A stretch of 64,000 nt of DNA. It comes from Hydractinia symbiolongicarpus (Eukaryota > Cnidaria > Hydrozoa > Anthoathecata > Hydractiniidae). The position numbers and the translations under genes are program-made. Below are positions 1 to 10,660 of this stretch, in pieces. The stretch lies in assembly GCF_029227915.1 (NCBI RefSeq), contig NC_079887.1, positions 24,239,650-24,303,649 of the forward strand. Direction: 5' to 3'. The notes under the pieces were generated by a model. It saw only the letters and a program-made list of their open reading frames with translations. It was not told the DNA's origin and searched no databases. Every line of letters starts with the position of its first letter. Position 1 is the first letter of the stretch.

Positions 1-485
1 ACAGTTGAAAGTGTAGTTGTATGTTTCACTTTTAGAAGTATTAGGTAACATTCGCACACGCAAGGATAAATGCCTGTGAAAGATGCAATTAATCACCCAT
101 GAAAATTAAATTCCCGTGAAATGTTATTCTAATTGGACCTGCAAAATTAATTCCCTGCAAAAAATTGCTACCACGAGTAGTCAAATAAATTTAGAGATTT
201 TTGATAAAAATATTTTCAAACAGGTTTTATTAAACAAAAAACGTGTATATTCAGATTAATGAATTGTAAAACTGTTTCCAAAGTCTATTCATGGATTTAA
301 ACATAAATGCTTGCTCGTTCACTTTGTCTACATTGTGTCGCCAGCATAAGTGTTCTAAGAAGCAATACTAATTCAAGTTTGTTTCCATGCACAAAAAATT
401 TCCAATGTGATTGTTATTTTCATACCTTGCATACCTGCTTTGTTAACACGTCCAGATTTGCATTGACACTGGTTAAGTGGAGACG
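1..485. other. Unassigned AT-rich flank
   Basis: No gene could be supported. Around 75-175 there are imperfect copies of a short motif resembling AAATTAAATTCCC / AAATTAATTCCC. Such motifs are seen in small inverted-repeat elements elsewhere in the window (near 27.5 and 57.0 kb), so this may be a decayed MITE. The 62-codon open frame at 307-495 has no recognisable domain. Confidence 0.3.
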
Positions 486-634
486 TAAATTTTAAGGGCT
501 GGTTTGTAAATTTCTAACTGCATATTAAAAATTTGAATCTTGTGCACATTATTCCATTAGTCAAACGACCCATCAAAAAATCATATTAAATGCACTGATC
601 AAACAGCAAAACATTTAATAATGGAACAAAACAC
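486..634 (+). repeat. Direct repeat copy 1 (about 150 bp)
   Basis: This segment, beginning TTTTAAGGGCTGGTTTGTAA, recurs at 1551-1701 with a few substitutions and small indels. The second copy abuts the 3' end of an exon of the minus-strand ARM-like gene, so the repeat lies in its intron. Either a local duplication or two copies of an interspersed repeat would explain it. Confidence 0.8.
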
Positions 635-1258
635 ACTAATTGCTAACAAACGTTGGTCAAATTCGAAGATGTCTCACAGAAACAATAATGCCTATAATAA
701 ATGTTGCTGGTGTTGTACATAATGGTTATAATCCATGGAACAAAATTGCGCATCCATTACTAAAAAAGGTAGTTGAATATTTCATCTGACAATATTCCTA
801 AAATTACCACTAATGTCAGACCCTCAAAGCAAGACTTAATTAATTGCTTTATTTCATCATGACTTACTCATTAGACAAAAATGTAAATTTCTAGAGAAAG
901 TAATTTAAACTTTGAAAAGGTTGTGATTTTTTAAAATTAGTTTACGGCCAAACAAATTCACTCCAAACACTAAAAATGTTGCCAAATTAAAATAACACAA
1001 AAATAGAACAAATTTTACATCTATGAAATTAAATGAAAATAAATTAAATTCTACAAAAGAATCTGTCTTAGCCAACGACAAAATTTTTATCCACAAAATT
1101 TATTCCCTTAAGGTAATTTTCTATCACAATTTAAGGCAATATATACGACAATATATACAACAATCACAAGTGCTTCATTAGGTTTCGTATCACATCAACC
1201 ATTAACCAGTTAATAATTTAGACTTGTTTAAAACTTTAATTTGAATCTAATATAACAT
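635..1258. other. Likely intron or 3' flank of the ARM-like gene
   Basis: AT-rich sequence with no recognisable coding segment. If the minus-strand gene to the right has more 3' exons they should lie here or beyond the left edge. No exon with good splice sites and a continued frame could be defended. Confidence 0.3.
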
Positions 1259-1260
1259 AC

Positions 1261-3310
1261 CTTCATGCATCGTTCCTGGTTATACAGAAGTAATCGAAAT
1301 CTGTTGTTTAAATCAGCAATCTAAAAAAAAGCAAGAGCATCACGATTTATGGTCCAACCTTAGACAAAATATAAATCTTAACAGCATTTGTTTATCAACA
1401 ACAGGTTATGCAATTAAAAAAAAGACTCAACCTTGCAGATTAAACCTCTCAAACTTTTTAAGATTCAATTTATTCCTAAACACACGAAAAACATCAACCA
1501 TACCTGTGTACCTTCAATTAATCTCCTAAATTATTCAACAAAGCTAAACGTGAATTTTAAGGGCTGGTTTGTAAATTTCAAACTGCATATTTAAAATTCG
1601 AATCTTGTGCACATTATTCCATATGGTCAAAAGACCCATCAAAAAATCATATTAAATTCACTGATGAAACAGCAAAACATTTAATAATGGAACGAAACAC
1701 TGCTAATGGTATACCTGCATTAGGATTTTCATTGATGCTTTCTTTAGTTCAAATCCAATTTGTAGCAACAGTACACCCGATTCTCTATTGATTGTCTCAG
1801 GTACCTTCCATTCCTTTTCCTCAAAATTCACACAGCATTCAATATGGTAAAAATTATATGCAAACATGTGATCATCAAAGCAAAAAAAATCTTTTTCAAT
1901 TCCAGAAGAAAGTAGCATTTTTTGAGCATCATCTTTCTTTATAAACTGAGACAATGTAACAAGCCCATTGCTCTTTGAAATCCGTTCACAGGCTTCTCTG
2001 TGCTGCAAAGAAAAACAGCATAAGATATCAACTGCAGCCACCATACACAAGTTTTTTTCACTACTGTTCAATATATCCAACAACATCTCCACAACATTTC
2101 CATTCAAGAGTTGGTTACTATGGCTTGTTTGTTTGTGACCTGTATGTTCCAATATTCTTTTTATTAGCACCAGAGTCATGTACGTAACGGAAGAATTTAA
2201 GTTGTTTTCCTGTAGTGCTTTCAGGTTATCATTACCCTCTAAGAGCGTTGTTATAAAAGTCGTTACTTTGCAAGTCAAGAGGAAATTTATCAAATCATGT
2301 TGCTTCAGTTTTGAGCTCTAAAATTAAAATTGCAATCAATAACTTTAATAATGCACTATGTGACTGTGAGGTAAAATTTGGATATGAATTTCATTCCCTA
2401 AAATCACGTAAAATATGCATCTTAAGGATAAATTACTTATTTTGATGTTATGTCATCAACATTGGTACACTAGACTGTCACGAAAGGTTTAAATTAATTT
2501 AGTGAAGCTATTGTATTGTACCTGCAAATTTAAGGCCAAATATTTGGAAATGGGTGAAAATAACTGACATCAACCTTCAAATGAGTTACTAGGGACCATT
2601 TCAGACCAAAATTGGATCACATTCCCAATGCTGGCCCAATCCAACCATTTCGGAAATGGATAGACACAGTTTGAAGTCACCTACATCATCATGAAATGTT
2701 AGGGCCCCTTCCTCAGACTTGCACCTCAAATTTATATTTTCAGCCAAAGTCTGTTTTTTATGCAAACTTTGTTTATATTAATTGTGTTATCATCCTGCAT
2801 CTTTATATTTAAAGCTTAATAATAACAAAGTTTAATTTTGTTCAATTTTGGCATTTTCTGTTCTATAACCCTCGAAATTAATATCATACGTAACCTAAAC
2901 AAAGCTGTATTGTGTTCTCAAATCAATCCAATTTTATAAAGAACGGACTATGTTCTTTTGTTAAAAAAAACATTTTTGCTATATAATTTCAGAATCTTAT
3001 CCTAAACCAAATTCACCAGGTTATTAATACTATTTTCAGGTAGGTCTCAATGGATTTTTACCTTGGTTTTTTCATCCAAGAAGAAGTACACTGCAGACAA
3101 AAAGTTCTTCACCATAGAACATCTCATTTCACTGATCAGCATCTTTGGTTTTTCTGCTCCATCAGTGAGATCAAACCATTGTTTATTAACTTCATCAGTT
3201 TCAGACTTAAACAGCAAGAGCTGGAACAGACTCTCCACTTGCTTGCATCTTTTAGATTTAGTGCAGTCAACAAGGGTGTCTCTTAACTTTTTCTGATAAC
3301 TCTTTACCAT
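1261..3310 (-). CDS. ARM/HEAT-like repeat protein, partial gene (three exons)
   Basis: Not identified to family. Three minus-strand exons join in phase 0: 3310-3062 (83 codons), 2317-1715 (201 codons) and 1261-1320 (20 codons). They carry donors AAG|GTAAAA, CAG|GTATAC and AAG|GTATGT and clear acceptors before 2317 and 1320. The product is helical and leucine-rich, with stretches like LLDILNSSEKNLCMVAAVDI, typical of armadillo-type superhelices used as protein-binding scaffolds. The first exon has an in-frame ATG at 3310, but its acceptor region is weak, so upstream exons may exist. No stop codon follows the last exon, so the 3' end is missing. A meiotic or telomere-associated ARM protein such as TERB1 is conceivable, but I could not confirm it. 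The exon joins are seen; ARM assignment is inference. Confidence 0.6.
1551..1701 (+). repeat. Direct repeat copy 2 (about 150 bp)
   Basis: Second copy of the segment at 486-634 in the same orientation. It ends a few bases from the donor site of the 201-codon exon at 1715. The neighbouring exon is not present beside copy 1. Confidence 0.8.
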
Positions 3311-3439
3311 TCTGATATTCTTTTTCAATATGTAAAATTATTATCTATAAATTCATTTTTTCATAAAGAGAGAGCATATAAGAATAGCCTGTCACTCTTT
3401 CAATGTGGAACGAAGATACAGACATAAATACAATAGTTT

Positions 3440-4510
3440 TAACAACATTTTTTTCTAAGTACACACATCTTCGTAAAAGGCCAGAAAATCTGTGTTTTGA
3501 AAGGGGTATGTTCATCAGCCACGGTTTTAACATTTTTATTCAGTTTATCACATGCTTCATCAAGGTCATCAAAATTATTAAAATATGACCAGTTCCTGAG
3601 GTCCTTCATAAAAGCCTCTTCACTGAAGTTCTTGTAGCTACGAACCTTGATAGTTTTAGGTTCAAATTTTGGCATAATCACTGATGCCTAAATCCATGAA
3701 ACCAGTTTTAGAGTGGAGCTTAATTCCTTTATTTTGGAGGATAGAGCATATTTTGAAAGCATGTTACAGTTAAAATGTCCAAAAATAAAACTTCTTTTTC
3801 TTTTGGGAGCTTATTAAAACATTGTAAACCCCCACAAGGGTATATAAATAGGTTTAGTTTTTTTCAGGCACACTTTCACCCATGGTGATTCAAAATTTTT
3901 GAAGTATAGGTGTTTCAAAAGGTGGCTATCATGTTTTCATTAACAAAAATCAAAACACCCCCATCTTGTCTATTCATTCCTATATCAAACATAGCCATCA
4001 ATTTTAACGTCATTGTCAGTGATGGTATAATCAATTTTGGTTTCACAGATGGAGAATACATCAATTTTTGTTTGATGTAGCAGAAGTTTAACATTAGTTT
4101 AAATGACAGATCATTTTTAAGCCCTTCCCATTTCTGATTGCCTTAAAATTAAAGTTTTCATTAATAGTAATATCCATGTTGTCCGGAATTTCATTACCAA
4201 ATGACTCCTCATTAGCAAAGGGCAAACTACGAGCAAGACAGGGATTGCATACAAAAAACAGTTTATCTTCAGGAGTCTTCATAAATTGTTGATATTTTTT
4301 TACAGAAATACGCTCACATTTGAGCCCATAAACGACACTCGTCACATGAAAGTGCTTTGTGTGTTTTTGCCACAGGTTTTAAGCATGAAGAACAGGGTAA
4401 CCTAACAGGACCTGAGATGAGGCAGATGTCCCCTGACAAAAGGATTAAAAAATAGAAATACTTGTGCCTGCTTGGCTTAAGTTTTGATAAAGCCAACGAA
4501 CACAAAAATC
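3440..4510 (-). mobile_element. Degenerate non-LTR retrotransposon (PHD finger + endonuclease)
   Basis: On the minus strand, 4505-4094 encodes a Cys-rich PHD-like finger: CSSCLKPVAK, then a CDEC motif and later VCNPCLARSLPFAN, split by frame damage. Downstream, 4090-3700 shows endonuclease hallmarks in broken frames: KIDYTITDNDVKIDGY, NRQDGGVLIFVNENMIA and a DFNCN-type motif. The segment 3681-3520 encodes the linker that usually precedes reverse transcriptase (KNFSEEAFMKDLRNW, then ADEHTPFKT). The reverse transcriptase itself is absent. It is therefore a truncated LINE fossil with several stops and frameshifts. It lies 130 bp upstream of the first ARM-like exon in the same orientation. Motifs are seen; family placement within LINEs is not attempted. 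Confidence 0.8.
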
Positions 4511-6196
4511 AACTTATATTAAATGTGGGGTTTCCTACTTGAGTAAAATTATTTTTAAGTCATAGGGAGATCCTTCTACAATTATGTGCTCTTCCAAAGT
4601 TATAGTTGAAGGATCTGAGGCAAGCCCATTTCCTCACGATGTTATAAATCAAAATTAAAATTAAATCAAATATGTTTCATGAAACTTACCCAAACTCATA
4701 CATAAATACAGTACCGCCTGAATGTAACATGTACGCGAGTTTTACGACCTTGTGTAACGATCTCATGTCTACATAAAGAACCTTCACATATCTTTTGTTT
4801 ACACACAAACTTAATTGCTTTCTATTGTTATTGTAGTGTGTGAGTCATAACAATAACATTTGATGAATCTTTTTGTTGTCACATGTAACATGCATGTTAT
4901 TGTTTAAATGTTTTAAAGCTGTTTGGGTTTTTTATTTTGAAAACATTCTGGATACCTGTTTTTTATCTCTTGCGCATTGCTACTTGTTTTTTTTCGGAAC
5001 ACTGTTTGGACTCACTTGCCTCAATTTTTGTGCATGTGGTTGAAAATACTAGTTTCTTTTAGTCAAATTTAAATTCATTGAAAATCCGTAATTATTTTTC
5101 TGTGTTATAAAGTCAAGAGTATCAAGAAACAATATGTAAAAAACATTTTACTCTGCCCGAGAAAAAATTAAACGCAAAGGCCAATGAATTTTTATTTTTT
5201 ATAACAACAAAACTAATTAAGGCAACACGATTTTAAAAAAACACAATCTCTTTTAAAAAACAACAAATCCAATGGTCTTAATATTTAAAAAAAACTAGTG
5301 CTGCTACTTTTTAAAACTTTTATCAATACTTCTTTATTATCGAAGCACATTCAAAACTTTTAAAATTTCTTCTTGTAAAAAGCAACCTTTTACAACGCAA
5401 ACAAAAAAACCTATGTTCAGGACTTTTCCCTTCACAATAAGATTTCGAAAACAAATTATATTTCAGTACCGAAAAAAGAAAAAATCTAACATTTGATGTC
5501 CTTGATAGATCTAAACACTAATTGTGAGAACAGTTTGTTTTTGTGATGCGTTCTAAAAAAGCATTTCTATTTCCGTTGTTCATTCTTAAATTTTTAAAAT
5601 GCGATCTAACAAAGGTTTTCTATCTCCGTTCTTGGTTATTTAAATTTTTAAAACACTATCTAAAAAAGCATTTCTATTGCCTCTTTTCGTTCTTAGGTTG
5701 AGCATCTGGACATTAAAAAATTGTTCTAATTTTATTTGTTTCCATTTCGTTCCGGGAGGCCAATTGAAATTTTAGTCGAAACGCTAATTTTTATAAGAAA
5801 ATTCTTTGCGCAATTTTTTAAGAGTTATGTACATTTTATGTGCGAAATAAAACATTTAGCTTTGTGTGAAAATAAAATAAAATTGCACGCGCATCAGATA
5901 AACATAACATTTATAAACGAATGGTTTAACATGGCTGTTCTTGGGTAAAAACAATAGATAAATAAATCTTTTTTTATTTTATTTTCTGTCGTTGATCTCT
6001 TGACGACTATAGCAATTAAATACAACAATGGGACACACTAATGAAATTTCGCGAACAAGACATGAGCTCTATTGTTTTAAACATGCAAAAATAACTCGTG
6101 TATTTAACAATAGGTTAACAACAACAACGAAAGTTCTGGCACTACTAAAAGCTCATGCGAAGGTGATAACTATCGCGTACATGTAAAGTTACATTC
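4511..6196. other. Gene-free AT-rich stretch
   Basis: No exon, RNA gene or intact element was recognised. Between about 5520 and 5700 there is a degenerate tandem motif of the form TCTAAAAAAGCATTTCTAT with a spacing of about 65-75 bases, in at least three copies, suggesting a decayed satellite. The 70-codon frame at 5736-5948 shows no domain. Confidence 0.35.
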
Positions 6197-6320
6197 GCAG
6201 GCCTTGTCAGGAAGAAAAATGCTGGCGTGCGAGTTTCGCATGTTATGAACCTCTTCAATCATTTTGAGGCGTGCAATGTTTGCATGGCATAATTTTCAAT
6301 GGCGTGTGATGGCGTGTGGT
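6197..6320 (+). repeat. Possible left terminus of a DNA transposon
   Basis: GCAGGCCTTGTCAGGAA at 6197-6213 is nearly the reverse complement of the sequence ending at 13506. Both ends then continue with ATGCTG and G+C-rich GCGTGCGA-like DNA, and both carry repeated GGCGTGTG-like motifs nearby. Such paired inverted ends with subterminal GC-rich repeats resemble hAT-class termini. A perfect 8-bp target duplication is not visible; only ATTC flanks both outer edges. Confidence 0.4.
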
Positions 6321-6584
6321 CATTTTTGTTCCGTTTTTTCTCTCGAGTAATCATAGAACTCGCATACAGCAACACTAATTTTGCCAGGTTTTGAAAAGCA
6401 GGAAATTTGTTGCGACGAAACTAAAATGTGCGATATTTTTTCATTATTCATTATTTTTTTAAAAAAGATTATACGACGTAGCAACAGAACGAAGAAAAAA
6501 TATAAAACATGCATGTTACAGTCACAAAACTAAAAGTTAATAACTTTTTTGTAAACATTTTTTTGGATGTAAATATTTTTTTAT

Positions 6585-6882
6585 ATGGAGCTAAACTGCA
6601 AGTTTTGCTCATGTTAATTGTGGTGACAGAATTACAGTTCTTTAGTATTGTGGTTAATATACATTAGGTTTACCTTAGTCATTAAACATGTTATGTAGAG
6701 CCTGACACAGTGGGGGTGGTTTCTACCTATAGACCTAATCTTAAAGATTGCCAGGGTTATTAGTCTCACTTGCCTGTAAAGGAACTGGACCCTACCCAGG
6801 TCTTGATTATTAATGGTTGCATATAAGAACACAACATCCCACACTGCACAAGTTCTTCAGATGTACCTTACAGCTTACAGTT
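6585..6882 (+). repeat. 298-bp interspersed repeat, copy 1
   Basis: The stretch starting ATGGAGCTAAACTGC and ending CAGCTTACAGTT is almost identical to 11571-11868, at a constant offset of 4986 bases. Copy identity breaks sharply at both ends, which suggests a discrete mobile or duplicated unit. Both copies contain the same 70-codon minus-strand frame, but I see no protein motif in it, so I treat it as non-coding. Confidence 0.85.
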
Positions 6883-8090
6883 TTGGGAAGCCAAATCTAT
6901 CTATCTAGCCATTATCCTTCTATGTATATACTGGATTATATTGCACAAGGAGGCATTAGATAAAAAGCTTTGGATATTTCATCAGAAGAGACATTGCATG
7001 TAGCCAGGTCAGTTCTTTTCATATTATTTACTATCTATTAATGTTAAGAGAGTTAAGGCAATGTCACTTTTAAACTATAGAAGGCAAAGGGCATGTCTCT
7101 TGCAACTGTGGGCCCCAGCATAGGGTTAATAGCACACTTCTTTCTGAGAAATCTGGTTAGCAGAGAAGGTATTATGGAATAGAAAGCTTAGTTATCCAAT
7201 TAGTTATGCACTTCTAGTAGCCATTATGGATTTTATGCAAGTTCAATTTGAACCCTGTGGTTTTAATTCATCATCCTTTTACATTTGTTAATACTAAGTA
7301 ATAGTAGTTAGGGGCTACAAAGGCCAACATTGTGAGTCGTGGTAGGTAGGATTATCTAACAGATCCTTACTTAACAGGAAAACCTATCTGTTGTTGTGGC
7401 TCATTTTGCTTTATTTCTAGATTCACACACATATATACATTCCCTATATATACACACATATATACATTCCCATCTATCTATCTTTATTTCTAGATTCACA
7501 CACATATATACATTCCCTCCTTTAAGTTGCCTAGCTTCCCTGTTTACATACCGTTGTTAACATCCTAAAACCTGTTCGAAATTCCTAGAACAACAGTGTC
7601 AGAACGACTACACATAGCTGTTTTATTATGAATTCCTTTACCAGGTGGTAATGCAAATAAAAATTTTTCTATATGCGAAGCTCCAATTCTTATACATGTT
7701 TATTTTATGAGCATGACATTTATAAGCATCCCTAGGCTTAAATTTAGTCATTTTAAGCATATATAAGCGTTATGCGAAGCCGAAGAAAACATTCTTTTTA
7801 TGTTTTGTTTCGTTAGCAGTTTTTCTTTATTTTTTATATCTGCATTAACCAGTATGTCTTAAAGATTTAAATTGTAATTAATGGTGCTGAACACAATTAG
7901 ACTATTTTGGGCCTGATCATGTTTTTCATAAGCCTCTGTAAGCCCCATTTTAGCATTTCAATTGCTTATATAAAAATTTATAAAGATACTTGGGAAACAT
8001 GTAAGAAACATTACCAGGCTGAATTGTCAAAAAGTGATGTTTTTTATAAGGAGATCATGTGTTCTAATCATTAATTGATTAATATATATA
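6883..8090. other. Repeat-rich gene-free DNA
   Basis: It contains a direct repeat of about 35 bases at 7411-7452 and 7481-7522 (TTTATTTCTAGATTCACACA then CATATATACATTCCC), built around CA/TA simple repeats. No gene is recognised. Confidence 0.5.
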
Positions 8091-8094
8091 TGCT

Positions 8095-8245
8095 CTGTAT
8101 GAGATTAACAATACTTCCAGCTCGTTTCAACTCTGTCTCGATTCTCCATTTCCAAAAAGATAGGAATGATAAACTAGACCTGATCAAAATTGCCAACTCA
8201 TTTGTTCAATCACACAACAACTGGAAGCGAGTATTTGGAAAATTT
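8095..8245 (+). pseudogene. hAT-like transposase C-terminal relic
   Basis: One open stretch encodes RFNSVSILHFQKDRNDKLDL followed by IKIANSFVQSHNNWKRVFGK. This resembles the conserved end of hAT-type and zinc-finger-MYM/DUF4371 transposases, where a Leu-rich block is followed by an H-K-x-x-x-D-x-L-D-L pattern and IANEFV...R..FG.F. The surrounding 92-codon frame is mostly unrelated sequence, and nothing else of the transposase was found nearby. The family match is from memory of the pattern and should be treated as tentative. Confidence 0.5.
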
Positions 8246-9700
8246 ACAAAGGACTGGCATTATCTTTTTTTTGCTTCCATGTTAATATTGCTTATTTTGA
8301 AAATATATCTTACATACAATATGGCGTTTCTATATATAATCCTGCATTGGTGAAGGCTTTCAAGCGCAATATTTCAGAATTTGAACTATGTTTTAGCCAA
8401 TCTAGGGGGCCTCAACCATGGCCGGCTTCCTTTAACACTGAAGAATTTAATAATTTAATTTAGCCGGGCCTGTTAAGGAACACAAAAGAGACAATTCTCA
8501 CAAAAATAAAACTTCAAGCAAACAATCCTTTTAACTAAATAGCTTATAATATCAATCGGAGTATCTGCCAAAAAAAAATAAAAAAAATATCAGAGATGTT
8601 TAGCTCCCAAGATGATTTCATCTAAACACTTATTAGGGTAACATTAACAAACATCGACGTTGAACGCAATTTTGTGTCGGATTGGCTACTCTTGTGCCTA
8701 GGTACATGACTTTTTGTCAATTTAGAACAATTATAACCTTATTGGCTGATCCCTAGATGCTGAGCGATTGGTGGTATAAAACGACAGGCTTTCCTTGTAA
8801 TTCTTCTTCAAAATTAAGGAAATGCATATTAACTTTATCATGCTTTTGCTATGACTTTATAATAAATACAAATTCTGTTTTGCAAGCATCACACAATTTT
8901 GTTACAATCATATAAATTAGATCACTGAGTGTTTGGAAATCAGGAAATAAATTGTTAAAAACGATTCTAGATGCAAAGTAAGTGAAGGTATAAAAATGGT
9001 TAGGCTTTCCATTTACATAATTCTATTTGGGAACACCCATAGTGACAAGAGGGTTCTTTAAAAGAAAAGGAAATGTATATTAAACATTTTATCATGTTGG
9101 CATTCCACCTTTGCTGTTACAAAAATTGTTAGATTAGGTCACTCTTGTGCTTTGACTGTGACGTTTATTGCATTATAAAAATAATAACTACTAATTTAAT
9201 AAAATCTCACATTTTTTTTTTAATTCATATACATGTTCTGAGCTACTCTTATGTCATCTTCAGTCGAAATATTTACATAAAGCTTGTAGTGTATATAAGT
9301 ACAAGGATTAACAGAAGCTAAATTTACAAACAATTTTATGAAAGTATTGGTTTTCGTGCATACAAAGGGTTCTGCTGTCGATTGTCAACACCTTTATTTC
9401 CACTTCAGGAATTAGGTTTAAAATCTTTGAGTACCTCCTTTGTGTCAATGGTCAAATAAAAACCATGAGAGTTTGTCTTGCTGGAGTCCAATATGAGAGC
9501 GTTATTATGGTTATAACACAATACCAAACATGAATAAACTATGCATTTTACACGTTTTTTTTTATAAGAAACCAGTCTATAAGAAACCTTAGGCATGGAA
9601 AGTCAAAAATTTTAAGAAACCTTTAAAAATTTGAGCAGGATGAGATAATCTTTAACATTAAGAAACTTATTTTCATATAACAGACAAAAGGGTGGACAGA
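8246..9700. other. Gene-free DNA with a degenerate tandem duplication
   Basis: Two blocks about 225 bases apart (about 8770-8930 and 8995-9150) share GGTATAAAA, AGGCTTTCC, AAGGAAATG(C/T)ATATTAA, TTTATCATG, and a GTTACAA/TTAGAT(T/C)A(C/G)GTCACT tract. They look like an old tandem duplication. TATA-like GGTATAAAA occurs in both, but no transcript could be supported. Confidence 0.45.
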
Positions 9701-9724
9701 ATAAAAAGAGTTTCTCATAAAGTA

Positions 9725-9905
9725 GAATAAGAACACCAGTAATTAGCATGTACCTGACGCTCAGAACATGTTGATGCACCTGACGCTCAGGGCATCTCTA
9801 GTGCAGTTATCATGTGAATAAGAAACATGTGCCTGACACTCAGGGCATGATGAAGCATCTGAAGATCAGGGCATCTCTCATACACCTGACGCTCAGGGTA
9901 TGAAT
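9725..9905 (+). repeat. Solo diverged unit of the hairpin repeat
   Basis: One 177-bp-type unit with five hairpin positions: around 9748, 9770, 9829, 9857 and 9886. It follows the same order and spacers as the arrays at 10.7 and 12.3 kb but has more substitutions. Loops have changed (CAC and AGA in place of CGC) while the CTGA/TCAG stems persist. It lacks the GC-rich ends seen around the larger arrays. Confidence 0.85.
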
Positions 9906-10660
9906 GAGAAACCAGTTATTATTGTGTTATCTATTTATCACAAACTAGTTTTTGAAATTTTAAACTCCAGGCTCAACCGACTGCTTAGCAGGAGGCTTGC
10001 GTAACATACATGTACTTTGCCTACCAATTACTCCAGCTCATCTATCTGAGATTTTGTTGTTTTAGAGGGATAGTCAATTTCCTAACTATGATAAAACTAT
10101 GTTGCATTACTTAGTATCAGTGACATTTTCAGCCATTTTCAAGTACATCTCTCCTACCAAACACAAATGGAATCCTCTCACACACTTATCACCACATGAT
10201 TTTAGTTCATAGGACAATAACATTCTTAACATTCATATCAAGTTAAAAAATTTCATTTGGAGTCTGTAAGATCTGGTTAACCAGGATGTGACTGTTATCG
10301 CAGATATATTCACTTAATTACAATGTTTTACAAAACTGGTGTAATAATATTGCCAATGATTAATAAGATCACTAGGCTATGGAATGTAAGGCTTCTTTAG
10401 TGTGTTCAGTGTAATTTGTTGACATATTTAAATTGTCTTAATATTATTTAACGTTAACAGTTTCTTTATTCAAAATTAATTTTTTTTATGACTGCATTGT
10501 GTAATATCAGCTGTGAGTGTTGGTGCAATAAAGTGTGGCAGTGTCAGTCAATTACATATGTGAATTTATTATTGTGTTATTACATTGCATCTCGTCATGT
10601 TGGAGAATTATGCAATAGTGTGTTTCTTCTTATTGTTCCTTTTTACAATATGGGGGAATT

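Noticed and set aside
440-480. Short minus-strand exon CQCKSGRVNKAG
   Set aside because: Splice-like edges exist, but the phase does not fit the ARM-like gene and the segment abuts a repeat.
1501-1525. Extra small exon of the ARM-like gene
   Set aside because: The acceptor and donor look acceptable, but the length (22 bases) breaks the phase-0 frame between the neighbouring exons.
6632-6844. 70-codon frame duplicated at 11618-11830
   Set aside because: It is duplicated only because the 298-bp repeat is; there is no motif, and the repeat gives no sign of protein conservation such as synonymous-biased changes.
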